Assembly (NCBI RefSeq): GCF_000325705.1
Contig: NC_019904.1
Span: forward strand, 5,315,501-5,379,500
Reading direction: 5' to 3'
DNA length: 64,000 nucleotides
Origin: Echinicola vietnamensis DSM 17526
GTDB taxonomy: Bacteria > Bacteroidota > Bacteroidia > Cytophagales > Cyclobacteriaceae
Part shown: positions 18,079-26,836 of the stretch, piece by piece
Layout: every line of letters begins with the position of its first letter
Position numbering within the stretch: the stretch's first letter is position 1
Position numbers and translations under genes: made by a program
The notes under the pieces: model-generated
Seen by the model: the letters and a program-made list of their open reading frames with translations, nothing else
The model's database searches: none
Told to the model about the DNA's origin: nothing

Positions 18079-18198
18079 ATAAATGTACTGCAGGGCCGCC
18101 ATCAACGCGGCCAGGTGGCTGCGTGTCTTGGTGGGGATCTTCACTTCTTCTATCGGGGTACATCCCAGGCTGAGCTGGGCTTCGAATCGTGGGCGCAT
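18076..18198 (-). pseudogene. N-terminal scrap of a second, unrelated transposase
   Basis: From an ATG at 18198 the frame reads MRPRFEAQLSLGCTPIEEVK then TKTRSHLAALMAALQYIYIT, which matches the opening of ISNCY-type transposases as I know them (RFE-QLxLG-TPIE, then a 'RDELPPVLxALQYIY' block). It breaks at about 18076, where the IS5-type body starts in another frame. A simple frameshift within one gene is the alternative, but the two parts look like different families. Confidence 0.55.
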
Positions 18199-18376
18199 AT
18201 TTGTTGACAAAGAATTATTTTGGTCCGAACCTGAAAACCTGAATCGCTTTATATGGCCCAAAATAAGCCTTTTTGACCTTTTGACATAATTCCCCCCTTT
18301 AGATTCAAAATAAAATCCACAACAAAACCAGCCCTGGGATTGTCCTAAAGGCTATTTTCTTGTTTTCTTACAGGCA

Positions 18377-18440
18377 CTATTTAGTCCTTTAAAACCTCTC
18401 TAATTACATTCAGCTATAATTAAACACACTACAGTTTGGT
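18377..18440. repeat. 3' flank duplicated behind both P1B-2 ATPase genes (copy 1)
   Basis: The bases from CTATTTAGTCCTTTAAAACC to the stop codon match 32629-32693 with only a few differences. Both copies directly follow the stop codon of a P1B-2 ATPase gene on the minus strand, so the duplication unit included gene plus downstream flank. Confidence 0.85.
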
Positions 18441-20399
18441 TTAAAACTTCATTTTCTGGATTCTTATCGCATTCAAAATCGCGAGAAAGGCCACTCCCAC
18501 ATCAGCAAAGACGGCTTCCCACATGGTAGCCAGGCCTCCGGCTCCCAGTGCCAGCACAATAACCTTCACCCCAAATGCCAGGCTGATATTTTGCCATACG
18601 ATACGCTTGGTCTGTTTACCTATTTGAATAGCAGTAGCAATTTTAGAGGGCTGGTCGGTCTGAATGACCACATCGGCTGTCTCAATGGCGGCATCACTGC
18701 CCAAACCACCCATTGCCATGCCTACATCTGCCAGAGCAAGGACGGGAGCATCGTTGATACCGTCCCCCACAAATGCGATGACACGGCTGGTATCCTTTTT
18801 CAGTTCTTCTACTTTTTCCACCTTTTGCTCTGGCAGCAGATCGCCAAAGGCTTTATCTATTCCGAGTGATTTTGCCACTTGTTGGGTCACAGCATCCTTA
18901 TCTCCTGACAGCATGATCAGTTCCCGAACTCCTGATTTGTGTAATGCATTAATTGCCTGGGCAGCATCGGCTTTGAGTTCATCTGCAATCACCAGATAAC
19001 CGGCATATTTTTGGTCCACTGCTACATGGATGACAGTATTGACCTCTCTGGCAGCATCAGCACAGGTAACAATCCCTTCCTTGTCCATCAGTTTTTGATT
19101 GCCGATGAGCAAATGCTTACTATTTACTTTTCCTTTCAGACCGTGCCCGGCTATTTCTTCCTGTTGCTCGGGTTCTGAAATTTTCCCTCCCTGCTTTTTA
19201 GTATATTCTGTAACGGCTTTTGCGATGGGATGTGTGGATTTACTTTCCATAGCTGCCGCCAGACTTAGCCAATCTGTAGTAATACCGTCCATGGTCACGG
19301 CTTTCTGAACTTCAAACACCCCTCTGGTCAACGTGCCTGTTTTGTCCATCACTACGGTGTTTACTCTGGTCATGAGGTCAAGAAAGTTGGAGCCTTTGAA
19401 CAGTATCCCTTTACGGGAAGCTGCGCCTATTCCTCCGAAATAGCCGAGCGGTATTGAGATGACCAACGCACAAGGACATGAGATCACCAAAAAGATCAAT
19501 ACCCGGTAAAGCCAGTCTTCAAACACATAGTTTTCTATAAAAAAGTAAGGCAGGAAGGTCAATCCCACCGCCAGAAAGGTAACAATGGGCGTGTAAACCC
19601 GTGCGAATTTGCGGATGAACTGCTCGGTTTTTGACTTGCGTGCGGTAGCGTTCTGCACCAGCTCCAGGATACGGGCAAGTGAACTTTCGTTGAACCGCCT
19701 GGTTACTTTCAGTTCAATCAGCCTGTCGAGGTTCACCATCCCAGCCAGCACATTTTCTCCTTTGTTGTACGTAGCAGGTTTGCTTTCACCCGTCAAAGCG
19801 GAGGTATTGAAGCTGCTCTTTTCCCTCAGCATTTCCCCATCGAGGGGTACTTTTTCTCCGGGTTTTACTTGTATGGTTTCCCCGGTTTGGACTTCTTCCG
19901 GGTGTACGATCACCATTTGCCCGTTTCGCTGTACAGAGACCGAATCGGGGCGGATGTCCAGCAGGGCTTTGATGTTGCGTTTGGCTCTGTTCACTGCTGC
20001 ATCCTGAAACAATTCCCCGATGGCATAGAAAAGCATCACCGCCACCCCCTCGGGATATTCACCTATGGCAAAAGCCCCCAGGGTGGCTATGCCCACTAGG
20101 AAAAATTCAGTGAACACATCACCTTTCAGGATGGACTTCCAGCCTTTGACCAATACCGGCCAACCCACAGGCAAATAGGCCAGCACATACCCGCATACGC
20201 GGATCCATCCCTGGAAAAATGCTGGCTGTCCCCATTAGTCAGCGGCTATTCCTGCAAGCAGCATGACAAGGCTTGCGATACCACTTCCCCAGGTTTGAAG
20301 GAAAGTGGAGGAGGCTTTTTCATCCTGCTTTTTTGGTTTGTCCGGATGCTGGCCGGTGCTGCAGCAGGCTTTGTTGTCTGTATTGTTTGTATTAGTCAT
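18441..20399 (-). pseudogene. zntA: Zn/Cd/Pb P1B-2 ATPase interrupted by one in-frame stop
   Basis: The full frame starts at ATG 20399 (MTNTNNTDNKACCSTGQHPD) and runs to 18441, broken only by TAA at 20235-20237, codon 55. There the intact paralogue at 32694-34628 has Tyr (GISLDYFNLLPFF versus GIAAD-stop-WGQPAFF), so TAT/TAC to TAA fits. Downstream, all P1B-2 motifs are intact: TGES, SCPCALVIS, DKTGTLTRG, STHPIAKAV, GDGINDAPVLA, and the C-terminal DVGVAFLAILNAIR. The TAA falls inside the first membrane helices. A GTG at 20186 could restart a shortened pump. Loss of function, restart or a sequence error are all possible. Thirteen bases upstream is another broken gene. Confidence 0.85.
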
Positions 20400-20412
20400 A
20401 CGCTTATCTGTT

Positions 20413-21029
20413 TTAATGTGTGAAAAAGGAAATGATGCCTGTGATAATGAGGATGCACCCTGAAACCAGCCCGGTACTATGCTCCAACCTGTGCCAGTTG
20501 AAACGGTGCAGGCCTTTCTGTGCGAGGTACACCCAAAAGGTGATCCCCAACACGGAAACGATGGTGTAGAGCAAGCCCACTGTCAGGATCATCGGCCATC
20601 CCTGAGTCCCTGCCATCAGAAAGTAGGCTTCAATTTCCAGGCAGGGCGAAAGAAACATCATAAATACCAGCAAGGTCACTACTTGTGTTGCTCCGGTCTG
20701 GTTCAGCTTCTGCTTTTCATTGAAGTGAAAATGATGGTGCCTGTGGTGTTGGATGATGAAATAAAACCCAATGGCAATGAGCAAAGCAGGAATGACCCAA
20801 CGGTGTAACTGTTCAGCGTTTCTGCCAGTGACAGGCTGAATAAGCCCAGAAACACTCCGAGCAAAAAGGTACTCAATGAATGAGCCAAAGCTACCATAGC
20901 CGCAATGCGAACCGTCTTGCTACCTTGCCAGCCAAACTTTTCTTTCAGTGCCAGCACCGGCAGTCAGTGGCTGGGAATCAGCCCGTGGAGGAGGCTGAGC
21001 ATGATGGTCCCGGTGAGTAAAGTGGTCAT
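20413..21029 (-). pseudogene. NicO/UreH-like polytopic membrane protein, stop plus frameshift
   Basis: The frame starts at ATG 21029 (MTTLLTGTIMLSLLHGLIPSH) and meets TGA at 20964-20966, where related proteins have Trp (GLIPSHWLPVLALK); TGG to TGA explains it. It continues (LPVLALKEKFGW to LNSYTVGSF) until near 20800, where a one-base shift is needed to enter the second part (PALLIAIGFYFIIQHHRHHH to the end at 20413). The reassembled ~205-residue protein has about six membrane helices, a His-rich cytoplasmic loop (HHRHHHFHFNEK) and SPCLEIEAYF, like UreH/NicO-type nickel-cobalt transporters. Two independent lesions make this a likely true pseudogene. It lies between DUF3703 and the broken ATPase in one gene string. 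Confidence 0.8.
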
Positions 21030-21043
21030 TGTATGGTGTCAAA

Positions 21044-21394
21044 TTATTTTTTGAATCGATCTATTATTACCTTCAGGTCTTCAGGTATTTCCATGGGCAA
21101 AAGGGGAGGAACATTGGCTCCTCCGGTATTGCCTACAGGTACCTTTCCCACAAAAGACTTTACCCCTCCCACAAAAAGCCTGAGTATCTGCCCCCGGATT
21201 TCTGTCCAATCCTTGATCATGAAGCCAAACCGGAGCATGAGCCAATGCGCTTCCGAGTGCTGGTATGGATAGGGCTGACCAAGGACGTGCGCCCGCTCCA
21301 GATGTCGCCAGGCTTCCCGAAGGTGACCCCTGGCGAGTTTTTCTTTATACAGAACGAGCTCCTGCTTAAAAAAAGACTTGAGGCCTTTAGGCAT
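21044..21394 (-). CDS. DUF3703-like protein
   Basis: A 116-residue soluble protein. The core LREAWRHLERAHVLGQPYPYQHSEAHWLMLRFGF with alternating His residues is typical of DUF3703 (family assignment from memory), usually found next to cation transporters. No signal peptide. It ends 15 bases before the NicO/UreH-like pseudogene and starts 8 bases after the methyltransferase-like gene's stop, so it belongs to the nhaA-to-zntA gene string. Function unknown; His-rich helices hint at metal binding (inference). Confidence 0.75.
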   Translation of the reverse strand: MPKGLKSFFKQELVLYKEKLARGHLREAWRHLERAHVLGQPYPYQHSEAHWLMLRFGFMIKDWTEIRGQILRLFVGGVKSFVGKVPVGNTGGANVPPLLPMEIPEDLKVIIDRFKK

Positions 21395-21401
21395 TGTGGT
21401 G

Positions 21402-21962
21402 TTAAATCCATCTTCTTACCCGCTTCTCATAAGCAAAATAATCATCACCAAAAACACTCTCCAGCACCTTTTCTTCCAGTCCAACACGGACAAATACAAT
21501 CAAGAAACCAAGTAATAGCAGAACACCTGAATAGATACTGGGAATGCAAAGAAAAAAGCCAATCAGTGTGATTAGTTGCCCCAGATGAACCGGATTTCTG
21601 GATTTAGAATAAATGCCAGTTGAGAGTAGCAACCAGCCTTTTGTTTCACTTCCTCTATTCAATCTTTGTTGATTTTTTGCTGAGATAACGATCAGGAAGG
21701 CTAGCGACATGAGTCCAATAGCTGCCCAGCTCAACCAATGACTTTTCAATGCCTCAAATGGCACAATGTATTGATGGTAAACCTCCGGGTATAACGAGAA
21801 AACTGTCATTAGCACTATTACCAATAACCATATCAGGTTGTTCAATAAGGTAACAGTTTTAAGTTTAGGTGGCTTTTTCTTCTTTTTGGAAGCGTACATT
21901 AAAAATGTAAGTAAAAAGTAAAGGAGGAAAAACACCGGCAGAAATATTCTTAAATGTATCAT
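21402..21962 (-). CDS. Isoprenylcysteine carboxyl-methyltransferase family membrane protein
   Basis: A 186-residue protein with about five membrane helices. The C-terminal cofactor-binding signature of the ICMT/PEMT-like family is present: GIYSKSRNPVHLGQLI, then EEKVLESVFGDDYFAYEKRVRRWI at the end. Bacterial members are often near metal-resistance genes and their substrate is not known. It overlaps the end of nhaA by four bases (ATGA), implying translational coupling. Confidence 0.85.
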   Translation of the reverse strand: MIHLRIFLPVFFLLYFLLTFLMYASKKKKKPPKLKTVTLLNNLIWLLVIVLMTVFSLYPEVYHQYIVPFEALKSHWLSWAAIGLMSLAFLIVISAKNQQRLNRGSETKGWLLLSTGIYSKSRNPVHLGQLITLIGFFLCIPSIYSGVLLLLGFLIVFVRVGLEEKVLESVFGDDYFAYEKRVRRWI

Positions 21963-23302
21963 AGGTTTTCATTTTTAGGTTTGGTAAATAGTAAAGTGAT
22001 GATGCCTCCTAAAGCACCAATCAGGGAAGCTATTAAAATACTGATTTTGGACACTTTGACCAATTCAGGATCGCTAAATGCCAGGTTGGTGATGAACAGC
22101 GACATGGTAAAACCTATTCCGGCTATCATGCCCATGCCAATAATGTGCCCCCATCTTAAAGAGATATGCAATTCTGCTATACCCAACTTTTCTCCGATAA
22201 AGGCAAAGAGACTGATCCCCAGTACTTTCCCTACTGCCAGACCCAATAATATACCCAGGCCAAGAGAACCTGATACGACCTCCAAAAAGCTAACATCCAG
22301 TTTCACGCCTGCATTGGCAATGGCGAAAATAGGAATAATGAAAAAGGCATTAAAATCAATCAGTGCATTTTCCAGTTTCAGTAATGGAGGCTTTGCGTTT
22401 TCAGTATCCTTTTTGATGTCTTTGAGTATTTTCCCCTGGCGAACATCCTGCAACGGGTCACGGGTTTCAATATCCGTTTCTTCCAGTCTTTCTACATTTC
22501 TGGCGGTGCGATCTTTCAATAATTTACTGTCTAATTTAGGTTTTACAGGAATGGTAATGGCAAAAAGCACTCCGGCTATGGTAGGGTGAACGCCTGAATT
22601 CAGGAAGCAATACCAAAGCCCTACGCCTCCCAAAAGGTACCAGAACAAGTTTTTTATGCCCAATCGATTGAACAGCATTAAAAGGATAAAAATCCCTGCC
22701 CCGGTTCCCAGGTATAACCAACTCAGTTGGTTGCTATAAAACAGCGCAATCACGAGTATGGCCCCCAGATCATCTGCTATGGCCAGAGCCACCAAAAAGA
22801 TTTTAAGCTGGGCTGGCACTCTTCTACCCAATAACCCGATTATACCCAAAGAATACGCAATATCTGTTGCCATCGGAATTCCCCAGCCATTGATATTTAC
22901 TGTCCCTGAATTAAGCATTGTAAATATTATGGCAGGCATTGCCATTCCACCGAGCGCTGCCAGGAGCGGCATAGAAGCTTTCTTAAAGGATGACAATTCA
23001 CCTACCATTATTTCCCGCTTAAGCTCCAAACCGGCCACCAGAAAGAATATGGCCATTAGCCCGTCATTGATCCATTCCTCGATGGTCAGACCAAAAGTAA
23101 AATGCTCAGATAGCTCAAAGAGAAATTCATCTTTAAGGTAGTGATGGTAAGCATCCGCCCATTGAGAATTACCTAAAATCAGGGCTAAAATAGTAGCTGC
23201 AATTAAAAGTAAACCACCTGAAGTTTCTCTATTTAGAAACCTTCGGGCTGTTTGCTGGATATATGCTATTGTTGACTGATTATTTTTTATTGACCGATCC
23301 AT
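21959..23302 (-). CDS. nhaA: Na+/H+ antiporter NhaA
   Basis: A 447-residue protein with 12 predicted helices. NhaA hallmarks: FFLVAGLELKREIMVGEL, PMATDIAYSLGIIGLLG and the ion-binding pair in ALAIADDLGAIL, corresponding to Asp163/Asp164 of E. coli NhaA. A polar insertion of about 60 residues (RTARNVERLEETDIETRDPL) sits in a mid-protein loop, longer than in E. coli NhaA (388 residues). It exchanges Na+ or Li+ for protons at the inner membrane. Its start overlaps the upstream gene by 16 bases and its end overlaps the next by four. Confidence 0.96.
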   Translation of the reverse strand: MDRSIKNNQSTIAYIQQTARRFLNRETSGGLLLIAATILALILGNSQWADAYHHYLKDEFLFELSEHFTFGLTIEEWINDGLMAIFFLVAGLELKREIMVGELSSFKKASMPLLAALGGMAMPAIIFTMLNSGTVNINGWGIPMATDIAYSLGIIGLLGRRVPAQLKIFLVALAIADDLGAILVIALFYSNQLSWLYLGTGAGIFILLMLFNRLGIKNLFWYLLGGVGLWYCFLNSGVHPTIAGVLFAITIPVKPKLDSKLLKDRTARNVERLEETDIETRDPLQDVRQGKILKDIKKDTENAKPPLLKLENALIDFNAFFIIPIFAIANAGVKLDVSFLEVVSGSLGLGILLGLAVGKVLGISLFAFIGEKLGIAELHISLRWGHIIGMGMIAGIGFTMSLFITNLAFSDPELVKVSKISILIASLIGALGGIITLLFTKPKNENL

Positions 23303-23643
23303 TGCCTTGCTGACTCTTTTTCATTCCTGTCAAAGTAACGGATTTCCGCATTGGTAAACGGTTTCATAAATTGGGTAATCCAATCCTGCCATTTCTTTTC
23401 GCCTACCATGGCTATCTTTTCATAATCTTTAGCATGAGACAAATCCATTTTCGCATCTGCCCATAAACCCTCTATACTCCAACCGGTGAAGTTTTCCATT
23501 TCAAAATACCACCGTACTTTTTTTCCTGTTTTTAATATATTATGAATCAATGGATGGATCTTTTCCATATCCAGTTCGGTAAGATTTCCATCTGCTTTTG
23601 TACAGATAATATTATCTCTTGTCAATTCCAGTATTTGTAGCAT
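23287..23643 (-). CDS. SpoIIAA-like (STAS/SEC14-like fold) protein
   Basis: A 118-residue soluble protein. The pattern LTELDMEKIHPLIHNILKTGKKVRWYFEMENFTGW followed by DLSHAKDYEKIAMVGEKKWQDWIT and FDRNEKESARQWI is that of SpoIIAA-like (DUF3478) proteins, which are common near ion transporters. It overlaps nhaA by 16 bases and the CDF gene by 32. Its role is unknown; regulation of the transporters is only a guess from position. Confidence 0.85.
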   Translation of the reverse strand: MLQILELTRDNIICTKADGNLTELDMEKIHPLIHNILKTGKKVRWYFEMENFTGWSIEGLWADAKMDLSHAKDYEKIAMVGEKKWQDWITQFMKPFTNAEIRYFDRNEKESARQWIGQ

Positions 23644-24547
23644 AGCTTTTTAATTTTTTAGTAGGTTCTACATGAATATGGACATCAATTATTTGGGGAA
23701 TGTTTTCAACCAGGCTTTCTTTTACCTTGTGTGCTACCTGGTGTCCTTCATCTACTGACAGCTTGCCATCTACCCAAATATGAAGGTCAACGTGGAACGC
23801 AGGCCCCATTTTTCTGGAATGGCATTGCTCCACTTTTTCAACCTCTGGTATTTGCTCGGCAAGATGGGTTACCTCCTTATGAAATTCAGGTTCCAGCTCT
23901 TCATCTAATAATTCACCAATGGCAGGGCGGCCAATCCCGTAGGCATTGTAAATGATAAAAGCTGCTGCGATAAGTGCCGCGTAATCATCAGCTACCTCAT
24001 ATCCTTCACCACCCCATAAAGCAATGGATATTCCTATGAATGCCGCTACAGAAGTAATGGCATCACTTCGATGATGAAAGGCATCTGCTTTTACTGCTCC
24101 ACTTTGTATTTCTTCGCCAGTTTTCAACACAAAGCGATATAGCAATTCCTTAGTAACCACCACTACTACTAAAATAATTAGCGTATATGGTGCCGGAGTT
24201 TTATGTGGACTTTGAATATGGGCAATACTGTCTTTTATAATGATAAAGGCTGCCCCCACAAGTGCCAGTGAAATTCCAAGTGCCACCAAAGCTTCCGCCT
24301 TACCGTGCCCATACGGATGGTTTTCATCCGCTGGCTTGGTTGACCATCTCAAGCCTAACCAAAGCATACCGGAAGTTACCACGTCTGTCCCTGATTCTAT
24401 TGCGTCAGCTATAAGTGCATAAGAGTGGCCAAAAATTCCTCCCAGAGCCTTTACAATAGCCAATAGTGCACTCACAACAATACCTGTCAGGGTGGTTTTC
24501 AACCCTTTTTCAGAGATAGCATTGGGATTTCTTTTATTTTCCTTCAT
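23612..24547 (-). CDS. Cation diffusion facilitator (CDF) family transporter
   Basis: A 311-residue protein: six membrane helices followed by a cytoplasmic domain from about residue 215. Metal-site residues are visible in helix 2 (IADAIESGTDVVTS) and helix 5 (FHHRSDAITS, an HxxxD-type site). The loop NHPYGHGKAEALVALGI is a family signature. The C-terminal domain has FHVDLHIWVD and DVHIHVEP, His residues of the CDF dimer domain. Exports Zn2+, Fe2+ or similar by proton exchange. Three bases separate it from the DUF2231 gene upstream. Confidence 0.94.
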   Translation of the reverse strand: MKENKRNPNAISEKGLKTTLTGIVVSALLAIVKALGGIFGHSYALIADAIESGTDVVTSGMLWLGLRWSTKPADENHPYGHGKAEALVALGISLALVGAAFIIIKDSIAHIQSPHKTPAPYTLIILVVVVVTKELLYRFVLKTGEEIQSGAVKADAFHHRSDAITSVAAFIGISIALWGGEGYEVADDYAALIAAAFIIYNAYGIGRPAIGELLDEELEPEFHKEVTHLAEQIPEVEKVEQCHSRKMGPAFHVDLHIWVDGKLSVDEGHQVAHKVKESLVENIPQIIDVHIHVEPTKKLKSYATNTGIDKR

Positions 24548-24549
24548 TA

Positions 24550-25047
24550 TTATTCATTAAATTCAACACAATCTTCTGTCGGTTGATATACTCCCGCCCC
24601 TTGCTGATATACCACTGATGCACCCAGATGACCTGCATAGCCTAAGCCAAAGGCTCCTATAATCAACAAAATGGTTATTGCATGAACCAATAATTTATTT
24701 TTGGAGATGATTTTTAAATACAGTACCCATTCTGTAAACATGGCCGTACTGTATGTAATTGCTGAGGCATAAGCATACCATTGGTGCTCGCCAAGCATTT
24801 GTGGATCGCATATTTTACGAACTACCACATTGTAAGCCAATGACCCTGTGTAAATAGCTATCCAAATAGTAACGGTTCCTATCATCAATAAGCCTGCTCG
24901 GCAGTATTGCAGGAATTTTCGCTGTTCACCGCTGGCAAAGTAAATAACCAGGCAGACAAGCGTTGCTAAAAGAAGAAAGGCAATAGGAAAATGAACGGAC
25001 AGAGGATGCCAGGTTTCTGTCCGCCATATTGATGGAATATCACCCAT
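24550..25047 (-). CDS. DUF2231-type membrane protein
   Basis: A 165-residue protein with four predicted helices. WHPLSVHFPIAFLLLATLV near the N terminus and GYAGHLGASVVYQQGAG near the C terminus, each with conserved His, are the DUF2231 signatures; the His pairs resemble haem or metal ligands (inference). Its ATG overlaps the stop of the lipoprotein gene upstream by one base (TAATG). Confidence 0.8.
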   Translation of the reverse strand: MGDIPSIWRTETWHPLSVHFPIAFLLLATLVCLVIYFASGEQRKFLQYCRAGLLMIGTVTIWIAIYTGSLAYNVVVRKICDPQMLGEHQWYAYASAITYSTAMFTEWVLYLKIISKNKLLVHAITILLIIGAFGLGYAGHLGASVVYQQGAGVYQPTEDCVEFNE

Positions 25048-25430
25048 TACTCACTAAGAATTTCAACATGAATTGGATCCAATCTTTTACCTTTCTTTTC
25101 TAATTCCACCTCTACTTTGGTGCCTTCAGAAAGCATATCAAAGGAAACTTCATTTCCATTTTTTGATAGCTTGGTCTGATCAGTAAAATACAATTCAAGT
25201 AGTTTGTCATCGGGAGTCCTGACATATATTTCTTTTTCTTCCGGTTCGACTTCTTCAGCAACACCGGTATAGGTTCCTGATTCTACTAAATCAGTCTCTT
25301 TGTTTTCTCCACAAGATTGTAGCATTATCACCCCAAAAACCAGGGCGATACTCATCATTACTGCTTTTCTCATTTGATTCATCATTTTACTTAGATTTAA
25401 ATTAAACATTGATTTACTTCTTATTTTCAT
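25047..25430 (-). CDS. Small lipoprotein of unknown function
   Basis: A 127-residue protein; the likely mature start is the Cys in VIMLQSCGENKE, a lipobox. Starts at ATG 25430, or at 25385 (MMNQMRKAVMM), which gives a more usual signal peptide. The mature ~85 residues are acidic and beta-rich (YTGVAEEVEPEEKEIYVRT) like an OB- or PDZ-less adaptor; no family recognised. Coupled by a one-base overlap to the DUF2231 gene. Confidence 0.75.
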   Translation of the reverse strand: MKIRSKSMFNLNLSKMMNQMRKAVMMSIALVFGVIMLQSCGENKETDLVESGTYTGVAEEVEPEEKEIYVRTPDDKLLELYFTDQTKLSKNGNEVSFDMLSEGTKVEVELEKKGKRLDPIHVEILSE

Positions 25431-25466
25431 CTCTCTCGTTCCTAGATAATATATGGCCAGAATTCA

Positions 25467-26264
25467 TCATGTCCTAGCTAACTTCAATATCCTTACAGCC
25501 CCTCTCATCACAAAAGCAAAAACAATCCCTCCAATAGCCAAATCAGGCCATTTGCTTTCCAGCAAATAAACCAATACCCCGGCTAGGATCACTCCTCCAT
25601 TTACTACAATGTCATTGGAAGTGAATATGGCACTGGCCTGCATATGGGCCTCCTCACTTTTGGCTTTGTTGATCAGCCAGAGCGAAACCAAGTTGCCAAT
25701 GAGGGCCAGTACCGATATGATGATCATCCACTGAAAAAGTGGTGTTTCACTTTGGCTAAAAAACCTCCGTAAGACTTCTGAAAAGCCTAATAGTGCCAAT
25801 CCCATCTGAAAATAACCACTGATTTTGGCTACCTTTTTTTTGCGAGCCATTGCTGCTCCAACAGCAAATAAGCTCAGGCCGTAGACTATGGAGTCTGCCA
25901 GCATATCCAGAGAATCAGCCACTAAACCCATAGAGCGGGAAATCCAACCGGTAGTCATTTCTACAACAAAGAAACCGAAATTGATGCCCAACACACACCA
26001 AAGTATTTTTCGCTGTTGAGTATCATCAATAGTAGATGGTAAATCAACATTCTCCTCCGTTTTTTCCAGCCTCTCGTTAAAGTTCAATGCTGTTATAGCC
26101 TGATGGATTTCATCTACTTTTTCGGTATGATAGACTTTTAATTTACGATTAGGTATATCAAAATCTAAATACTTCACACCATTAAAAGGTCCTAATTTCA
26201 TGCGGATTATCTGCTCCTCTGAGGGGCAGTCCATTTTGCTGATGTGGAAGGTGGATTTTTTCAA
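25467..26264 (-). CDS. CDF-type cation transporter with N-terminal ferredoxin-like domain
   Basis: A 265-residue protein. Residues 1-75 look like a degenerate HMA/ferredoxin fold (STFHISKMDCPSEEQIIRMK) with a single Cys in place of CxxC. The rest has four to six membrane helices with MGLVADSLDMLADSIVYGLS and FTSNDIVVNGG, CDF-type metal sites. It lacks the long C-terminal domain of the CDF at 23612. The start is TTG at 26264; the next ATG (26234) would cut the conserved KKSTFHISK opening. Confidence 0.85.
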   Translation of the reverse strand: MKKSTFHISKMDCPSEEQIIRMKLGPFNGVKYLDFDIPNRKLKVYHTEKVDEIHQAITALNFNERLEKTEENVDLPSTIDDTQQRKILWCVLGINFGFFVVEMTTGWISRSMGLVADSLDMLADSIVYGLSLFAVGAAMARKKKVAKISGYFQMGLALLGFSEVLRRFFSQSETPLFQWMIIISVLALIGNLVSLWLINKAKSEEAHMQASAIFTSNDIVVNGGVILAGVLVYLLESKWPDLAIGGIVFAFVMRGAVRILKLART

Positions 26265-26314
26265 AATATGTAGTTAAACTTTTGGGTTTTGATGAATATC
26301 CTAAATGCAAACTG

Positions 26315-26734
26315 TTATAGACTTTCAATAACTGCTTTTAACTTTGACTGAATTTCTTCAGCAATGCCTTCCAGATCTTTATTCTCTACGGCCTGCATAG
26401 ATGCTACCGGATCCACTGCTGCTATTTCTACGCTATCATCGCTTTGTTGGACGATTACATTGCAGGGCAGCATTGCCCCAATTTTATCTTCGGCTAATAA
26501 TGCCTTGTGTGCGAAGGGCGGATTACATGCACCGAGAATCTTGTAAGGACGAAAATCTTCATCCAGCTTTTTCTTCAGAGTTTCTTTTACATCAATTTCA
26601 GTAAGGATACCGAACCCTTCCTCTTTCAGAGTCTCTGTTACTTTTTGAATCGCTTCTTCGAAGCTTATATTTTCCAATGTTTTTTCGTGATAATATGTCA
26701 TGTGTGTCATATTTTTTGTTATCATTGTTTTCAT
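26315..26734 (-). CDS. DUF302 domain protein
   Basis: 139 residues from ATG 26734. The fold signature is clear: SFEEAIQKVTETLKEEGFGILTEIDVKETLKKKL, then YKILGACNPPFAHKALLAEDKIGAMLPCNVIV, with Cys in GACNPP and LPCNV. DUF302 proteins are cytoplasmic, small and frequent near redox or metal genes; function unsettled. Separate from both neighbours by 50-100 bases. Confidence 0.92.
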   Translation of the reverse strand: MKTMITKNMTHMTYYHEKTLENISFEEAIQKVTETLKEEGFGILTEIDVKETLKKKLDEDFRPYKILGACNPPFAHKALLAEDKIGAMLPCNVIVQQSDDSVEIAAVDPVASMQAVENKDLEGIAEEIQSKLKAVIESL

Positions 26735-26836
26735 TATATGAATTTTGCTCAGCAAAGTCCGTAACTATTGTTACAAGGTGAAGGACCCTGTCCAGCTAAT
26801 GAAAGCAGTTGACTATGTCTTCAATTTTCACCGATT

